From contig NZ_VIDQ01000005.1 of the NCBI RefSeq assembly GCF_009760915.1, positions 1-64,000 of the forward strand: a stretch of DNA of 64,000 bases. The letters run 5' to 3'. Positions 1 through 9,111 of the stretch are shown here, one piece after another; position 1 is the first letter of the stretch, and every line of letters starts with the position of its first letter. The translations under genes were made by a program, and so were the position numbers. The notes beneath the pieces were generated by a model. The model searched no databases, was not told where the DNA came from, and saw only the letters and a list, made by a program, of their open reading frames with translations. The stretch is from Azohydromonas aeria (GTDB lineage: Bacteria; Pseudomonadota; Gammaproteobacteria; Burkholderiales; Burkholderiaceae_C).

Positions 1-39
1 GCCCACCACCAGGCGCTTGGAACCGAAGTTCTGGTTCAT
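1..39 (-). CDS. sdhD: Succinate dehydrogenase membrane anchor subunit SdhD (N-terminal fragment)
   Basis: Only the first 13 codons lie in the window; they read MNQNFGSKRLVVG on the minus strand and run off the left edge. The fragment starts 29 nt after the sdhC stop in the same direction, where the hydrophobic anchor subunit of succinate dehydrogenase (complex II) is expected. SdhD would pair with SdhC to hold haem b and the quinone site in the inner membrane. Identity rests mainly on position and orientation because too little protein is visible for family motifs. Confidence 0.75.
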   Translation of the reverse strand, partial: MNQNFGSKRLVVG

Positions 40-68
40 TTGCAATGTTCCTCGCTGCAGTTTTCGAA

Positions 69-497
69 TCAGTAAGCGCCGAACAGCTTGGCGCCCAGCA
101 CCAGCGTCAGCACCACGCCCAGCGCCAGCACCGTCAGCGCGGAGCTGCGGCCGAAGGCCTTGGTGGTGTTGTGCGTCATGTCCATCCACAGGTGGCGCAC
201 GCCGGCGAAGAAGTGGTGCAGGTAGCCCCAGATCAGGGCCAGCGCCACCAGCTTGATGAACCAGCCGGGGAACAGCCCCACGCCGGCGGTGAAGGCGCTG
301 GTGAAGCGCTCATAGGAGATTTCCGAAGAGACGCTGGTGTCGAACATCCAGATGATGAACGGCAGCAGGAAGAACAGGATCGCGCCGCTGATGCGGTGCA
401 GGATCGACACGATGCCGGACGGCGGCAGGCGGTACGAGACGATCTGCGCGATGTGGATGTTGCGATAGACGGGTCTTTGCTTGATCGTGTCGGCCAT
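69..497 (-). CDS. sdhC: Succinate dehydrogenase cytochrome b556 subunit SdhC
   Basis: Membrane anchor of complex II, which passes electrons from succinate oxidation to ubiquinone. The 142-residue protein has a polar N-terminus (MADTIKQRPVYRNI), the family segment around PPSGIVSILHRISGA, and three hydrophobic helices. The HHFFAGVRHLWMD stretch holds the conserved histidine expected to ligate haem b. The reading frame is open to position 617, but the ATG at 497 is preferred because it follows a GAGG ribosome-binding site and matches the usual SdhC N-terminus. The sdh operon runs off the left edge. The 241 nt between this start and the gntR stop must hold its promoter; no TCTTATATAAGA copy is seen there. 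Confidence 0.95.
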   Translation of the reverse strand: MADTIKQRPVYRNIHIAQIVSYRLPPSGIVSILHRISGAILFFLLPFIIWMFDTSVSSEISYERFTSAFTAGVGLFPGWFIKLVALALIWGYLHHFFAGVRHLWMDMTHNTTKAFGRSSALTVLALGVVLTLVLGAKLFGAY

Positions 498-738
498 GGT
501 GTTATCGCCTCTTGCTGCTCGTGTTGTGAATCGCCGGGGTGGGCTTCGGGGTGGAGGTTTTCCGGGCTGAGCTACGGATAAACCCGCTGATTTTAGGTCA
601 CTGCAACAACACGTCACTTCAGCCTTATTGCGTACTGCGGCTCACGCCACATGACAGCCGTGTGAAAGCCTGGCGTGTTGCTATCGGTTTTCCTGTGCTC
701 GTGTCTTTCGTACGCTCGCGCCGGGCTCGGGGCCCGGT

Positions 739-1503
739 TCAGCTGAGCTCGTTGCGGTAGTGGTGCTGCGCGGTGTTGTAGAGGCCGCGGCGCAGCTCCA
801 CCGGCTTGTCGCCGTAGGTGCGCGACAGCCGCTCCACGCTCAGCAGCGGCGCGCCGGGCTCCAGGCCCAGCAACTGCGCCGTGGCGGCATCGGCAGCCAC
901 GGCCCGGATCTGCTCCTCGGCGCGGATCATGCGCACGCCGAACTCGCTTTCGAACAATTCGTACATCGGCCCGCGCCAGCCCGAGAGCTTCTCGGCGGAC
1001 AGGCCCTTGAAGAGCGCGCCGGGCAGCCAGATGTCGTCCAGCACCACGGGCCGGCCCTGCGCCGACAGCACCCGGCGCACCAGCACCGCGGCCTCGCCGC
1101 TCTTGAGCTCCAGCGCGCGCGCCACGTCGGCCGGGGCGCGCAGCCGCCGGCAGTCGAGCACGCGGCGCTCGGCCGGCGGGCTCGCGCCCTCGTCGGGCGC
1201 CAAGCGCAGGAAGCGGTACTGGACGTTTTCCTCGGCATGCGTGGCCACGAAGGTGCCCTTGCCCTGGCGGCGCACCAGCAGCCCGTCGGCGGCGAGCTCG
1301 TCGATGGCCTTGCGCACCGTGCCCTGGCTGACCTTGAAGCGCGCGGCCAGCTCCAGCTCGCTCGGGATGGCCTCGCCCGGCTTCCACTCGCCGCCCTGCA
1401 GGCTGCGCACCAGCAGCGCCTTGATCTGCTGGTACAGCGGGCTGAAGGCCGGCGCCGCGCCGGCGTCTGCGGACGGTTCGAAAGGCGGTACGGCGCTGGA
1501 CAT
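739..1503 (-). CDS. GntR-family (HutC/UTRA type) transcriptional regulator, probable TCA-gene regulator
   Basis: A 254-residue regulator. An N-terminal winged helix-turn-helix of GntR type (about residues 20-85, with FSPLYQQIKALL, PGEAIPSELELAARF and VSQGTVRKAIDELAADGLLV) is followed by a UTRA ligand-binding domain (about 105-250, ending in a SRTYGDKPVELRRGLYNT segment), which usually binds a small metabolite. An in-frame ATG at 1545 would add 14 residues; the ATG at 1503 is preferred because the added residues are not typical of the family and the operator would then lie upstream. It diverges from mdh, and the palindrome at 1551-1562 is 48 nt upstream of its start. A copy of that palindrome before acnB suggests it controls TCA-cycle genes. 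The effector is unknown. Confidence 0.88.
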   Translation of the reverse strand: MSSAVPPFEPSADAGAAPAFSPLYQQIKALLVRSLQGGEWKPGEAIPSELELAARFKVSQGTVRKAIDELAADGLLVRRQGKGTFVATHAEENVQYRFLRLAPDEGASPPAERRVLDCRRLRAPADVARALELKSGEAAVLVRRVLSAQGRPVVLDDIWLPGALFKGLSAEKLSGWRGPMYELFESEFGVRMIRAEEQIRAVAADAATAQLLGLEPGAPLLSVERLSRTYGDKPVELRRGLYNTAQHHYRNELS

Positions 1504-1550
1504 GGGACGCGATTGCAGCACAACGCGCGCCTTGAGTCCAATCAAACGTA

Positions 1551-1567
1551 TCTTATATAAGACATAA
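1551..1567. promoter_or_regulatory. Predicted GntR operator between gntR and mdh
   Basis: Perfect 12-bp palindrome TCTTATATAAGA at 1551-1562, extended to TCTTATATAAGACATAA. It is strikingly AT-rich in GC-rich surroundings. The same 17 bases occur at 4727-4743 before acnB. AT-centred palindromes of this length are typical of GntR-family operators. Its place in the divergent gntR-mdh gap suggests autoregulation plus control of mdh. Regulator assignment is inference from proximity. Confidence 0.7.
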
Positions 1568-1676
1568 GATCAAGTTTGATGTGCCGCCCTCCCCCGCACA
1601 TGGATACACTTGCGACCCGGCGCGTCCGCGAGCCGCGGGCGCATCCCACCTCCCCTGACATGTTTGGAGACGCTCC

Positions 1677-2663
1677 ATGAGCAAGAAGCCCGTCCGCGTT
1701 GCGGTCACCGGCGCCGCCGGCCAGATCGGTTATGCCCTGCTGTTCCGCATCGCCTCCGGCGAGATGCTGGGCAAGGACCAGCCCGTGATCCTGCAGCTGC
1801 TGGAGATCCCGGACGAGAAGGCCCAGAACGCGCTCAAGGGCGTGATCATGGAAATCGAGGACTGCGCCTTCCCGCTGGTGGCCGGCATCGAGGCCCACAG
1901 CGACCCGATGACCGCCTTCAAGGACACGGACTACGCGCTGCTGGTCGGCGCCCGTCCGCGCGGCCCGGGCATGGAGCGCGCCGACCTGCTGGCGGCCAAC
2001 GCCCAGATCTTCACGGCCCAGGGCAAGGCGCTCAACGCCGTGGCCTCGCGCAACGTCAAGGTGCTGGTCGTGGGCAACCCGGCCAACACCAACGCCTACA
2101 TCGCCATGAAGTCGGCGCCGGACCTGCCGGCCAAGAACTTCACGGCCATGCTGCGCCTGGACCACAACCGCGCCGCCTCGCAGATCGCCTCCAAGACCGG
2201 CAAGGCCGTGGGCACGATCGAGAAGCTGGCCGTGTGGGGCAACCACTCGCCCACGATGTACGCCGACTACCGCTTCGCCACCATCGAGGGCCAGAGCGTC
2301 AAGGACCTGATCAACGACGAGCAGTGGAACCGTGAAGTGTTCCTGCCCACCGTGGGCAAGCGCGGCGCCGCCATCATCGCCGCCCGCGGCCTGTCGTCGG
2401 CCGCTTCGGCTGCCGGCGCCGCCATCGACCACATGCGCGACTGGGCCCTGGGCACCAACGGCAAGTGGGTCACGATGGGCGTGCCCTCCAACGGCGAGTA
2501 CGGCATCCCGGCCGAGGTGATGTTCGGCTACCCCGTGACCTGCGAAGGCGGCGAGTACAAGATCGTCGAGGGCCTGCCCATCGACGAGTTCTCGCAGGAG
2601 TGCATCAACAAGACCCTGGCCGAGCTCCAGGGCGAGCAGGACGGCGTCAAGCACCTGCTGTGA
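1677..2663 (+). CDS. mdh: Malate dehydrogenase
   Basis: NAD-dependent oxidation of malate to oxaloacetate in the TCA cycle; cytosolic. The 328-residue protein has the N-terminal Rossmann nucleotide motif [19 protein letters not shown], the substrate-arginine loop around [15 protein letters not shown], the [13 protein letters not shown] segment, and the catalytic histidine in [11 protein letters not shown]. Length and motifs match the cytosolic-type MDH common in Burkholderiales rather than the E. coli type. The ATG follows a GGAGACGCT ribosome-binding site. It reads away from gntR across the operator at 1551 and ends before a strong terminator at 2720. Confidence 0.97.
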   Translation: MSKKPVRVAVTGAAGQIGYALLFRIASGEMLGKDQPVILQLLEIPDEKAQNALKGVIMEIEDCAFPLVAGIEAHSDPMTAFKDTDYALLVGARPRGPGMERADLLAANAQIFTAQGKALNAVASRNVKVLVVGNPANTNAYIAMKSAPDLPAKNFTAMLRLDHNRAASQIASKTGKAVGTIEKLAVWGNHSPTMYADYRFATIEGQSVKDLINDEQWNREVFLPTVGKRGAAIIAARGLSSAASAAGAAIDHMRDWALGTNGKWVTMGVPSNGEYGIPAEVMFGYPVTCEGGEYKIVEGLPIDEFSQECINKTLAELQGEQDGVKHLL

Positions 2664-2719
2664 TCGCGCCCGGATGTCCGGCGCAGCGCGCCGGACACCG
2701 CGTGAACTGACTGCTTCCG

Positions 2720-2752
2720 GGGCCGGTGACCGCTGTTCACCGGCCCTTTTTC
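2720..2752 (+). terminator. Rho-independent terminator after mdh
   Basis: Perfect 10-bp stem (GGGCCGGTGA / TCACCGGCCC) with a 7-nt loop, followed by five T residues. It lies 56 nt after the mdh stop and 25 nt before the next gene, so the lyase gene probably has its own promoter or depends on read-through. Confidence 0.9.
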
Positions 2753-2777
2753 CTTCCAGACGCCCAGGACCGCCGCC

Positions 2778-3812
2778 GTGACCACCCTGATCCACCCCCG
2801 CCAGGCCCTGTTCGAGGACGGCGAGCTGCCCGCCCCGCTGCCCGTGTGCGACCACTACGCGGGCGTGGAGCCGCGCATGTCCAAGAGCCTGCAGCTGCAG
2901 GCCGAGATGGGCCCGGTCTTCGACATCACGCTCGACTGCGAGGACGGCGCCCCGGTGGGCGGCGAGGTCGAGCACGCGCAGCTCATCGCCGAGCTGGTCA
3001 ATTCGAGCGCCAACCGCTTCGGCCGGGTCGGCGCCCGGGTGCCGGAAGTCGGCCACGACAAGTTCGAGGCCGTGGCCGAGCTGCTGGTGCAGCGCTGCGG
3101 CGCGCGGCTGGCCTACCTGATGGTCCCCAAGCCGCGCGGCCTGGCCGAGCTGCAGCGCGCCGTCGACTTCATCGACGCCGCCTCGGACCGCGCCGGCCTG
3201 GCGCGCCGCATCCCGCTGCACGCCCTGGTCGAGACGCACGGCGCGCTGCGCGAGGTGTTCGCGCTGGCCGCGCACCCGCGCATCGAGTCGCTGTCCTTCG
3301 GCCTCATGGACTTCGTCTCGGCGCACCGCGGCGCGATTCCGGCCTCGGCCATGGGCGTGCCGGGCCAGTTCGAGCACCCGCTGGTGGTGCGCGCCAAGCT
3401 GGAGATCGCCGCGGCCTGCCACGCGCACGCCAAGGTGCCCTCGCACTGCGTGGTCACGGAGTTCAGGCACACCCGCGCGCTGGAGCAGGCGGCCACGCGC
3501 GCCGGGCGCGAGTTCGGCTACACGCGCATGTGGAGCATCCACCCGGCGCAGGTCCGCCCCATCGTCGAGGCCTTCACGCCCAGCGCGGCGGAAGTGGACC
3601 GCGCCGTGGAGATCATCAGCGCCGCGCAGGCCGCGGGCTGGGCCCCCATCCGCCACCAGCACGGCGGCCACGACCAGCTGCACGACCGCGCCAGCTACCG
3701 CTACTTCTGGCACGTGCTCGAGCGCGCGCACCGCACCTCCTGGAGCGACGGCGCGCAGCTGCCCGCCGAGGTGCAGCGCGCGTGGTTCAGCGAGGACGGC
3801 GCCGCGCGCTGA
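2778..3812 (+). CDS. HpcH/HpaI aldolase / CitE-like CoA-ester lyase family protein
   Basis: A 344-residue TIM-barrel protein of the citrate lyase beta-subunit-like superfamily. Visible family features are the FDITLDCEDGAP motif (Asp/Glu for divalent metal), VGARVPEVGH, LAYLMVPKPRG, the glutamate of HALVETHGAL, FGLMDFVSAHRG, and WSIHPAQVRPIVEAF near the C-terminus. Relatives cleave malyl- or citramalyl-CoA, or related acyl-CoA esters; the substrate here cannot be set from sequence. No CitD/CitF partners are nearby, so a citrate lyase complex is unlikely. The GTG start is used. Its place between mdh and acnB suggests a role close to the TCA/glyoxylate pathways. Confidence 0.82.
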   Translation: MTTLIHPRQALFEDGELPAPLPVCDHYAGVEPRMSKSLQLQAEMGPVFDITLDCEDGAPVGGEVEHAQLIAELVNSSANRFGRVGARVPEVGHDKFEAVAELLVQRCGARLAYLMVPKPRGLAELQRAVDFIDAASDRAGLARRIPLHALVETHGALREVFALAAHPRIESLSFGLMDFVSAHRGAIPASAMGVPGQFEHPLVVRAKLEIAAACHAHAKVPSHCVVTEFRHTRALEQAATRAGREFGYTRMWSIHPAQVRPIVEAFTPSAAEVDRAVEIISAAQAAGWAPIRHQHGGHDQLHDRASYRYFWHVLERAHRTSWSDGAQLPAEVQRAWFSEDGAAR

Positions 3813-3957
3813 AATCCCCGCACCCGCGGCGCGCGCCGGAGCATTTCCCGCGCCCGTGAAGTTCTGTCGCTGTCCCGCAACCGTGCTCTGCCGGGCCGCG
3901 GGGCGGTGGCTCACAATCTGATCCCCGCGCGGAAAGACCTCGCGCCCAGGAGATTTC

Positions 3958-4521
3958 ATGATCGCTACCCTTCGACTGGCGGCACTGGCCGCCGCTGCCG
4001 CCCTCGGCCTGATCAGCACCACGGCGGCGATGGCCGAAGAGGCCAAGCCCAAGGCCGCCAAGGCTGCCGCCGCAGCCAGCAAGACCGCCGCCAAGGCCAA
4101 GCAGCCCGCGCCCAAGCCCGAGGCGCCGCTGGCCGAGGCCGACGAGGCCCAGCTCACCGCCTACGGGCGCGCCTACCAGGGCGTCTACGCCTGCGAGTTC
4201 AACCAGACGCTCGACATCGGCCCCAACGCCAGGCACGCCGGCTACCTGGACGTGAAGTGGAAGAAGGACACCTACACCATGAAGCCCGTGCTCTCGCACA
4301 CGGGCGCGCTGCGCCTGGAGGACGTCAAGGGCCAGACGCTGATGGTGCAGATCGCCAACAAGTCCATGCTCATGGACACCCGCGTCGGCCAGCGCCTGGT
4401 CGACGACTGCCAGAGCGCCGAGCAGCGCGAGGCCGTGGCCGCGGCCAAGCTGGCCCCGCCCACCGGCGGCGGCCTGGGCATCGACCCCAGCAAGCAGCCC
4501 GTGGTGGCCGGCAACAACTGA
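3958..4521 (+). CDS. Conserved secreted protein of unknown function
   Basis: A 187-residue protein with a clear signal peptide (hydrophobic residues 5-24, probable cleavage after AMA at residue 26). A low-complexity Ala/Lys/Pro linker (about 28-58, repeated AKAA/APKP) follows, then a compact domain (about 60-160) starting at [21 protein letters not shown]. Two cysteines, in YACEF and VDDCQSA, could form a disulfide in the periplasm. An AGGAG ribosome-binding site precedes the ATG. It sits between the CitE-like gene and acnB; nothing in the sequence ties it to TCA chemistry. The domain is not one I can name. Confidence 0.8.
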   Translation: MIATLRLAALAAAAALGLISTTAAMAEEAKPKAAKAAAAASKTAAKAKQPAPKPEAPLAEADEAQLTAYGRAYQGVYACEFNQTLDIGPNARHAGYLDVKWKKDTYTMKPVLSHTGALRLEDVKGQTLMVQIANKSMLMDTRVGQRLVDDCQSAEQREAVAAAKLAPPTGGGLGIDPSKQPVVAGNN

Positions 4522-4583
4522 AGTCCCCTCCCCGCCCGACGGCGGTGCGCGCCCCGCGCGCGCATCGCCTGACGCAACGCAAG

Positions 4584-4604
4584 GCCGGCGCAAGCCGGCT
4601 TTTT
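4584..4604 (+). terminator. Rho-independent terminator after the secreted-protein gene
   Basis: GCCGGC / GCCGGC stem closed by a GCAA (GNRA) tetraloop and followed by five T residues. It separates the secreted-protein gene from the acnB promoter region. Confidence 0.85.
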
Positions 4605-4726
4605 CACACTTGCAGCGCCGATTGACCCGGGATGCTCCTGGGTCAAACCGTTCACGCGCCGCGGTGGCGGTGCAGACTCGCGCGCTGCCGCCATGCCACA
4701 GCGCGGCACTGCGGCGTTGTCTCAAG

Positions 4727-4743
4727 TCTTATATAAGACATAA
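4727..4743. promoter_or_regulatory. Predicted GntR operator upstream of acnB
   Basis: Second exact copy of TCTTATATAAGACATAA, 95 nt before the acnB start; here the palindrome extends one base each side (GTCTTATATAAGAC). Two copies in the same orientation near two TCA genes argue for a shared regulator, most simply the GntR protein at 739-1503. This site and the terminator at 4584 are the recognisable content of the 315-nt gap 4522-4837. Confidence 0.7.
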
Positions 4744-4837
4744 AATGTCAGAGTCGGCGGCGCCCCGGGGCGACCGCCCCACGGACCGGCTCAAATCGGC
4801 CCATCCCCGGAAAACCCCACGAAGCACGGAGCCCCAG

Positions 4838-7429
4838 ATGCTGCAAGCCTATCGTCAACATGTCGCCGAACGCGCCGCGCTCGGCATCCCGCCGCTGCCG
4901 CTGTCGGCCAAGCAGGTCGCCGAGCTGATCGAGCTGATCAAGAACCCGCCCGCGGGCGAGGAGGCCTTCCTGCTGGAGCTGCTGACGCACCGCGTGCCGC
5001 CGGGCGTGGACGATGCGGCCAAGGTCAAGGCCTCGTTCCTGGCCGCGGTGGCGCATGGTGACGTGCAGGTGGCGCTGATCAGCCGCACCCAGGCCACCGA
5101 GCTGCTGGGCACGATGGTGGGCGGCTACAACGTCAAGCCGCTGATCGAGATGCTCGACGACGCGGAGTGCGCCCCCGTGGCCGCCGCGGGTCTGAAGAAG
5201 ACCCTGCTGATGTTCGACTACTTCCACGACGTGGCCGAGAAGGCCAAGGCCGGCAATGCCGTGGCCAAGGAAGTGATCCAGAGCTGGGCCGACGCCGAGT
5301 GGTTCACCAGCCGTCCCGAGGTCGAGCAGAAGATCACCGTCACCGTCTTCAAGGTGCCCGGCGAGACCAACACCGACGACCTCTCGCCCGCCCCGGACGC
5401 CTGGAGCCGCCCGGACATCCCGATGCACTACCTGGCCATGCTCAAGAACACGCGCCCCGGCGCGGCGTTCGTGCCCGAAGAGGACGGCAAGCGCGGCCCG
5501 ATCCAGTTCATCGAGGACCTGAAGAAGAAGGGCAACCTCGTGGCCTACGTCGGCGACGTGGTGGGCACCGGCTCCAGCCGCAAGTCGGCCACCAACAGCG
5601 TGATCTGGGCCACCGGCCAGGACATCCCGTTCGTGCCCAACAAGCGCTTCGGCGGCGTGACGCTGGGCGGCAAGATCGCCCCGATCTTCTTCAACACGCA
5701 GGAAGACTCCGGCTCGCTGCCGATCGAGGTGGACGTCTCCGCGCTGGAGATGGGCGACGTCATCGACGTGCTGCCGTATGAGGGCAAGCTGGTCAAGAAC
5801 GGCGAGGTCGTCGCCAGCTTCGCGCTCAAGAGCGACGTGCTGCTCGACGAGGTCCGCGCCGGCGGCCGCATCAACCTGATCATCGGCCGCTCGCTGACCG
5901 CCAAGGCGCGCGAATTCCTGGGCCTGCCCGCTTCCACCGCCTTCCGCCTGCCCAAGTCCCCGGTCGATTCCGGCAAGGGTTTCACGCTCGCCCAGAAGAT
6001 GGTCGGCCGCGCCTGCGGCATGCCGGAAGGCCAGGGCATCCGCCCGGGCACCTACTGCGAGCCGAAGATGACCACGGTCGGCTCCCAGGACACCACCGGC
6101 CCGATGACCCGCGACGAGCTCAAGGACCTGGCCTGCCTGGGCTTCTCGGCCGACCTGGTGATGCAGTCCTTCTGCCACACCGCGGCCTATCCGAAGCCGG
6201 TGGACGTGAAGATGCACCGTGAGCTGCCGGCCTTCATCAGCAGCCGCGGCGGCGTGGCGCTGCGCCCGGGCGACGGCGTGATCCACAGCTGGCTCAACCG
6301 CCTGCTGCTGCCCGACACCGTGGGCACCGGCGGCGACTCGCACACCCGCTTCCCAATCGGCATCTCCTTCCCCGCCGGCTCCGGCCTGGTGGCCTTCGGC
6401 GCCGCCACGGGCGTGATGCCGCTGGACATGCCCGAGTCGGTGCTGGTGCGCTTCAAGGGCGAGATGCAGCCCGGCATCACGCTGCGCGACCTGGTGCACG
6501 CCATCCCGCTGTACGCCATCAAGGCCGGTCTGCTGACCGTCGAGAAGGCCGGCAAGAAGAACATCTTCTCGGGCCGCGTGCTGGAGATCGAGGGCCTGCC
6601 CAACCTGAAGGTCGAACAGGCCTTCGAGCTGTCCGACGCCTCCGCCGAGCGCTCGGCGGCCGGCTGCACGGTGCAGCTCAATCCTGAGCCGGTGGCCGAG
6701 TACCTGCGCTCGAACATCGTCTTGATGAAGAACATGATCGCCAACGGCTACCAGGACGCCCGCACCCTGCAGCGCCGCATCGAGGCCGTGGAAGCCTGGC
6801 TGGCGAATCCGCAGCTGCTCAAGGCCGATGCCGACGCCGAGTACGCCGCCGTGATCGAGATCGACCTGGCCGACATCAAGGAGCCGATCGTCTGCTGCCC
6901 GAACGACCCGGACGACGCCAAGTTCATGTCCGAAGTCGCCGGCACCAAGATCGACGAGGTCTTCATCGGCTCGTGCATGACCAACATCGGCCACTTCCGC
7001 GCCGCGGGCAAGCTGCTCGAAGGCAAGAAGGACATCCCGGTGCGCCTGTGGGTGGCCCCGCCGACCAAGATGGACGCCGCCGAGCTGACCAAGGAGGGCT
7101 ACTACGCCACCCTGGGCGGCGCCGGTGCCCGCATGGAGATGCCGGGCTGCTCGCTGTGCATGGGCAACCAGGCGCAGATCAAGGAAGGCTCCACGGCGAT
7201 GTCCACCTCGACCCGCAACTTCCCCAACCGCCTGGGCAAGAACACCAACGTGTTCCTGGGCTCGGCGGAGCTGGCCGCGGTGTGCTCCAAGCTGGGCCGC
7301 ATCCCGTCGGTGGACGAGTACCAGGCCGAGATCGGCGTCGTCACCAAGAACGCCGACCAGATCTACAAGTACATGAACTTCGACCAGATCGAGGAGTACG
7401 CGGAAGTGGCGCAGGGCGTGAACGCCTGA
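4838..7429 (+). CDS. acnB: Aconitate hydratase B (bifunctional aconitase / 2-methylisocitrate dehydratase)
   Basis: Interconverts citrate and isocitrate in the TCA cycle. The 863-residue protein has the AcnB layout: an N-terminal HEAT-like domain (about 1-160), the swivel domain moved to the N-terminal side (about 160-380, [33 protein letters not shown]), then catalytic domains. The [4Fe-4S] ligands are C713 ([12 protein letters not shown]), C771 and C774 (PGCSLCMGN). The frame is open upstream to 4610, but the ATG at 4838 matches the canonical N-terminus MLQAYRQHV and follows a GGAG site. A GntR-type operator lies 95 nt upstream and a strong terminator follows. Confidence 0.98.
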   Translation: MLQAYRQHVAERAALGIPPLPLSAKQVAELIELIKNPPAGEEAFLLELLTHRVPPGVDDAAKVKASFLAAVAHGDVQVALISRTQATELLGTMVGGYNVKPLIEMLDDAECAPVAAAGLKKTLLMFDYFHDVAEKAKAGNAVAKEVIQSWADAEWFTSRPEVEQKITVTVFKVPGETNTDDLSPAPDAWSRPDIPMHYLAMLKNTRPGAAFVPEEDGKRGPIQFIEDLKKKGNLVAYVGDVVGTGSSRKSATNSVIWATGQDIPFVPNKRFGGVTLGGKIAPIFFNTQEDSGSLPIEVDVSALEMGDVIDVLPYEGKLVKNGEVVASFALKSDVLLDEVRAGGRINLIIGRSLTAKAREFLGLPASTAFRLPKSPVDSGKGFTLAQKMVGRACGMPEGQGIRPGTYCEPKMTTVGSQDTTGPMTRDELKDLACLGFSADLVMQSFCHTAAYPKPVDVKMHRELPAFISSRGGVALRPGDGVIHSWLNRLLLPDTVGTGGDSHTRFPIGISFPAGSGLVAFGAATGVMPLDMPESVLVRFKGEMQPGITLRDLVHAIPLYAIKAGLLTVEKAGKKNIFSGRVLEIEGLPNLKVEQAFELSDASAERSAAGCTVQLNPEPVAEYLRSNIVLMKNMIANGYQDARTLQRRIEAVEAWLANPQLLKADADAEYAAVIEIDLADIKEPIVCCPNDPDDAKFMSEVAGTKIDEVFIGSCMTNIGHFRAAGKLLEGKKDIPVRLWVAPPTKMDAAELTKEGYYATLGGAGARMEMPGCSLCMGNQAQIKEGSTAMSTSTRNFPNRLGKNTNVFLGSAELAAVCSKLGRIPSVDEYQAEIGVVTKNADQIYKYMNFDQIEEYAEVAQGVNA

Positions 7430-7476
7430 AGCAGCCGCTTTTCAATCACGGCGTCATGCCGTGACTGACGCGCAGG

Positions 7477-7503
7477 AAGGCCCGCCATTGGCGGGCCTTT
7501 TTT
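7477..7503. terminator. Terminator between acnB and the P450 gene
   Basis: Ten-base stem AAGGCCCGCC / GGCGGGCCTT with a 3-nt ATT loop and a run of T residues on the plus strand. The leading A pair and T-rich end let it also serve the convergent P450 gene ending at 7523. Confidence 0.9.
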
Positions 7504-7522
7504 CATGGCGCGGCGCCGGGAC

Positions 7523-8908
7523 TCAACGGTGCCGCAAGCCCAGCCGCACCCCGCCCTTCGGCCGTAGCGTCACGTGCAGCACCGCCGCCATCGGCGGCGC
7601 ATCCGGCGGCAACTCGACATCGAAGCGCTGCAGCAGCATCGCTGCCACGAGCGTCATCTCCAGCATCGCGAAATGCTGCCCGATGCACACCCGCGGCCCG
7701 ACGCCAAACGGGATCCAGGCGCCGCGCGGCACCTCCGGCGCGCCGGGCAGGAAGCGCCCGGGGCGGAACTCGTCCGGCTCGCTCCACCAGCGCGGATCGC
7801 GGTGCAGCACCCAGGGCGTGACGTAGAGGCTCGCGCCGGGCGGGATGCGCCAGCCGCCCACTGAAATCTCGCGCAGCGTGTGGCGCGTGATCAGCGCCGG
7901 CAGCGGCGGATACAGGCGCATCGCCTCCTTCAGCGTGGCGGTGAGGAACGGCAAGGCCTGCAGATGCTCCGGTCCCGGGTCGCGGCCGGCGAGCACGGCA
8001 TCCACCTCGGCCCGCGCCCGCGCCGCCGCGTCCGGGTGCTGCGCCAGCAGCCGGCTCCACCAGGTCAGCGCCGTGGCCGTGGTCTCGTGTCCGGCCTGGA
8101 AGCTGACCATGCACTGGTCGAACACCTCCTGCTCGCTCAGCGCCTCGCCCGATGCGTCGTCGCGCAGCGCCAGCAGGCGGGCCAGCACGTCGTCGCCCGC
8201 GGCCGGGTCGGGTTGCATGCGGCGCCGCGCGATGTGGCCGTGAACCAGGTCGCGCAGCGTCTGCAGCGCCTGGCGCCGCGCCGCCTTGCCGCGCCGCGGC
8301 AGCCAGGGCGGCAGATTGAAAGGAACGATCAGGTCGAACATCGCCGCCTCGCCCAGCACGCCCATGGCGCCGATGGCGGCGTCGGCCTCGGCGTCGGCCG
8401 CCCGGCTGAACAGGGTGCGTAGGATCACGTCCATGGCCACGCGGCCGAACAGCGCCTGCATGTCCACCAGCGCGTGGTCCGCGCCCGCGAGCAGCGCCCG
8501 CTCCAGGGCCGTTTCGATGGCCGCGCGCATCTGCGCCGCGTCGCCCGCCACCTGGCGCGGCGTGAAGGCCGGCTGCAGCATGCGGCGCTGGCGCTGCCAG
8601 GTGGCGCCCTCGGTGGTGATGACTCCGTGACCCAGGCCGAAGCTGCGCTGCAGCACGCCGATGGTCCGGGGCAGCCGCACCAGGTGCTCGGCCTGGTCCA
8701 CCAGCGCCTCGCGCACCAGCGCCGGGGAGAACAGGTCGTAGCAGGCGCGGGAGCCGATGAACATCAGGCTCAGGTCGCCGTGGGCGCGATGCCGCTGTTG
8801 CGCGAAGCCGAGGAAGTCGCGGCCCATGGCGCGCACCACCGGCAGACCCCATAAGCGGCGCGGGGGGCCGGGAGGTTGCGCACTGTCGGGAGGCGTTCGA
8901 GGGTCCAT
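7523..8908 (-). CDS. Cytochrome P450
   Basis: A haem-thiolate monooxygenase of about 461 residues. It has the oxygen-binding I-helix motif AGHETTATAL, the K-helix ExxR as EAMR, and the haem-binding loop FGVGPRVCIGQHF with proximal cysteine C408. There is no signal peptide or membrane anchor, so it should be cytosolic and use separate ferredoxin and reductase partners, none of which is adjacent. In-frame starts at 8917 and 8962 exist and none has a convincing ribosome-binding site; 8908 gives the most typical N-terminus (MDPRTPPDSA). Substrate cannot be inferred. The gene is monocistronic and convergent with acnB. Confidence 0.93.
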   Translation of the reverse strand: MDPRTPPDSAQPPGPPRRLWGLPVVRAMGRDFLGFAQQRHRAHGDLSLMFIGSRACYDLFSPALVREALVDQAEHLVRLPRTIGVLQRSFGLGHGVITTEGATWQRQRRMLQPAFTPRQVAGDAAQMRAAIETALERALLAGADHALVDMQALFGRVAMDVILRTLFSRAADAEADAAIGAMGVLGEAAMFDLIVPFNLPPWLPRRGKAARRQALQTLRDLVHGHIARRRMQPDPAAGDDVLARLLALRDDASGEALSEQEVFDQCMVSFQAGHETTATALTWWSRLLAQHPDAAARARAEVDAVLAGRDPGPEHLQALPFLTATLKEAMRLYPPLPALITRHTLREISVGGWRIPPGASLYVTPWVLHRDPRWWSEPDEFRPGRFLPGAPEVPRGAWIPFGVGPRVCIGQHFAMLEMTLVAAMLLQRFDVELPPDAPPMAAVLHVTLRPKGGVRLGLRHR

Positions 8909-9111
8909 GCCGCGCATGCTGCACGACTTGGGCTCGCCGGCATTCAGCCGTTGGAACGGCACCGCAGCCTCGGCCGCCCCTCGCTCCGCGGCCGCAGCGT
9001 CACGTGACGGGCTTCAGCCCTGACGAGTTCCTGCGCCGGCTGAGGGAGGACGAGAGCTTCTGGAGCTACCGGCTGTGGGCGCAGCCGCTGCAGGCCGGCG
9101 GCCCCGCGCCC

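Noticed and set aside
2778..3812. Citrate lyase beta subunit (citE) in the strict sense
   Set aside because: No citC/citD/citF/citG genes nearby and the family is broad, so only a CitE-like lyase is supported.
1542..4157. 871-residue minus-strand open frame opposite mdh and the lyase gene
   Set aside because: Ala/Gly/Arg/His-rich shadow of real plus-strand genes in GC-rich DNA; no family motifs, and it lies antisense to well-supported enzymes.
4748..6994. 748-residue minus-strand open frame opposite acnB
   Set aside because: Exact antisense of acnB third-position bias; composition is that of a shadow frame.
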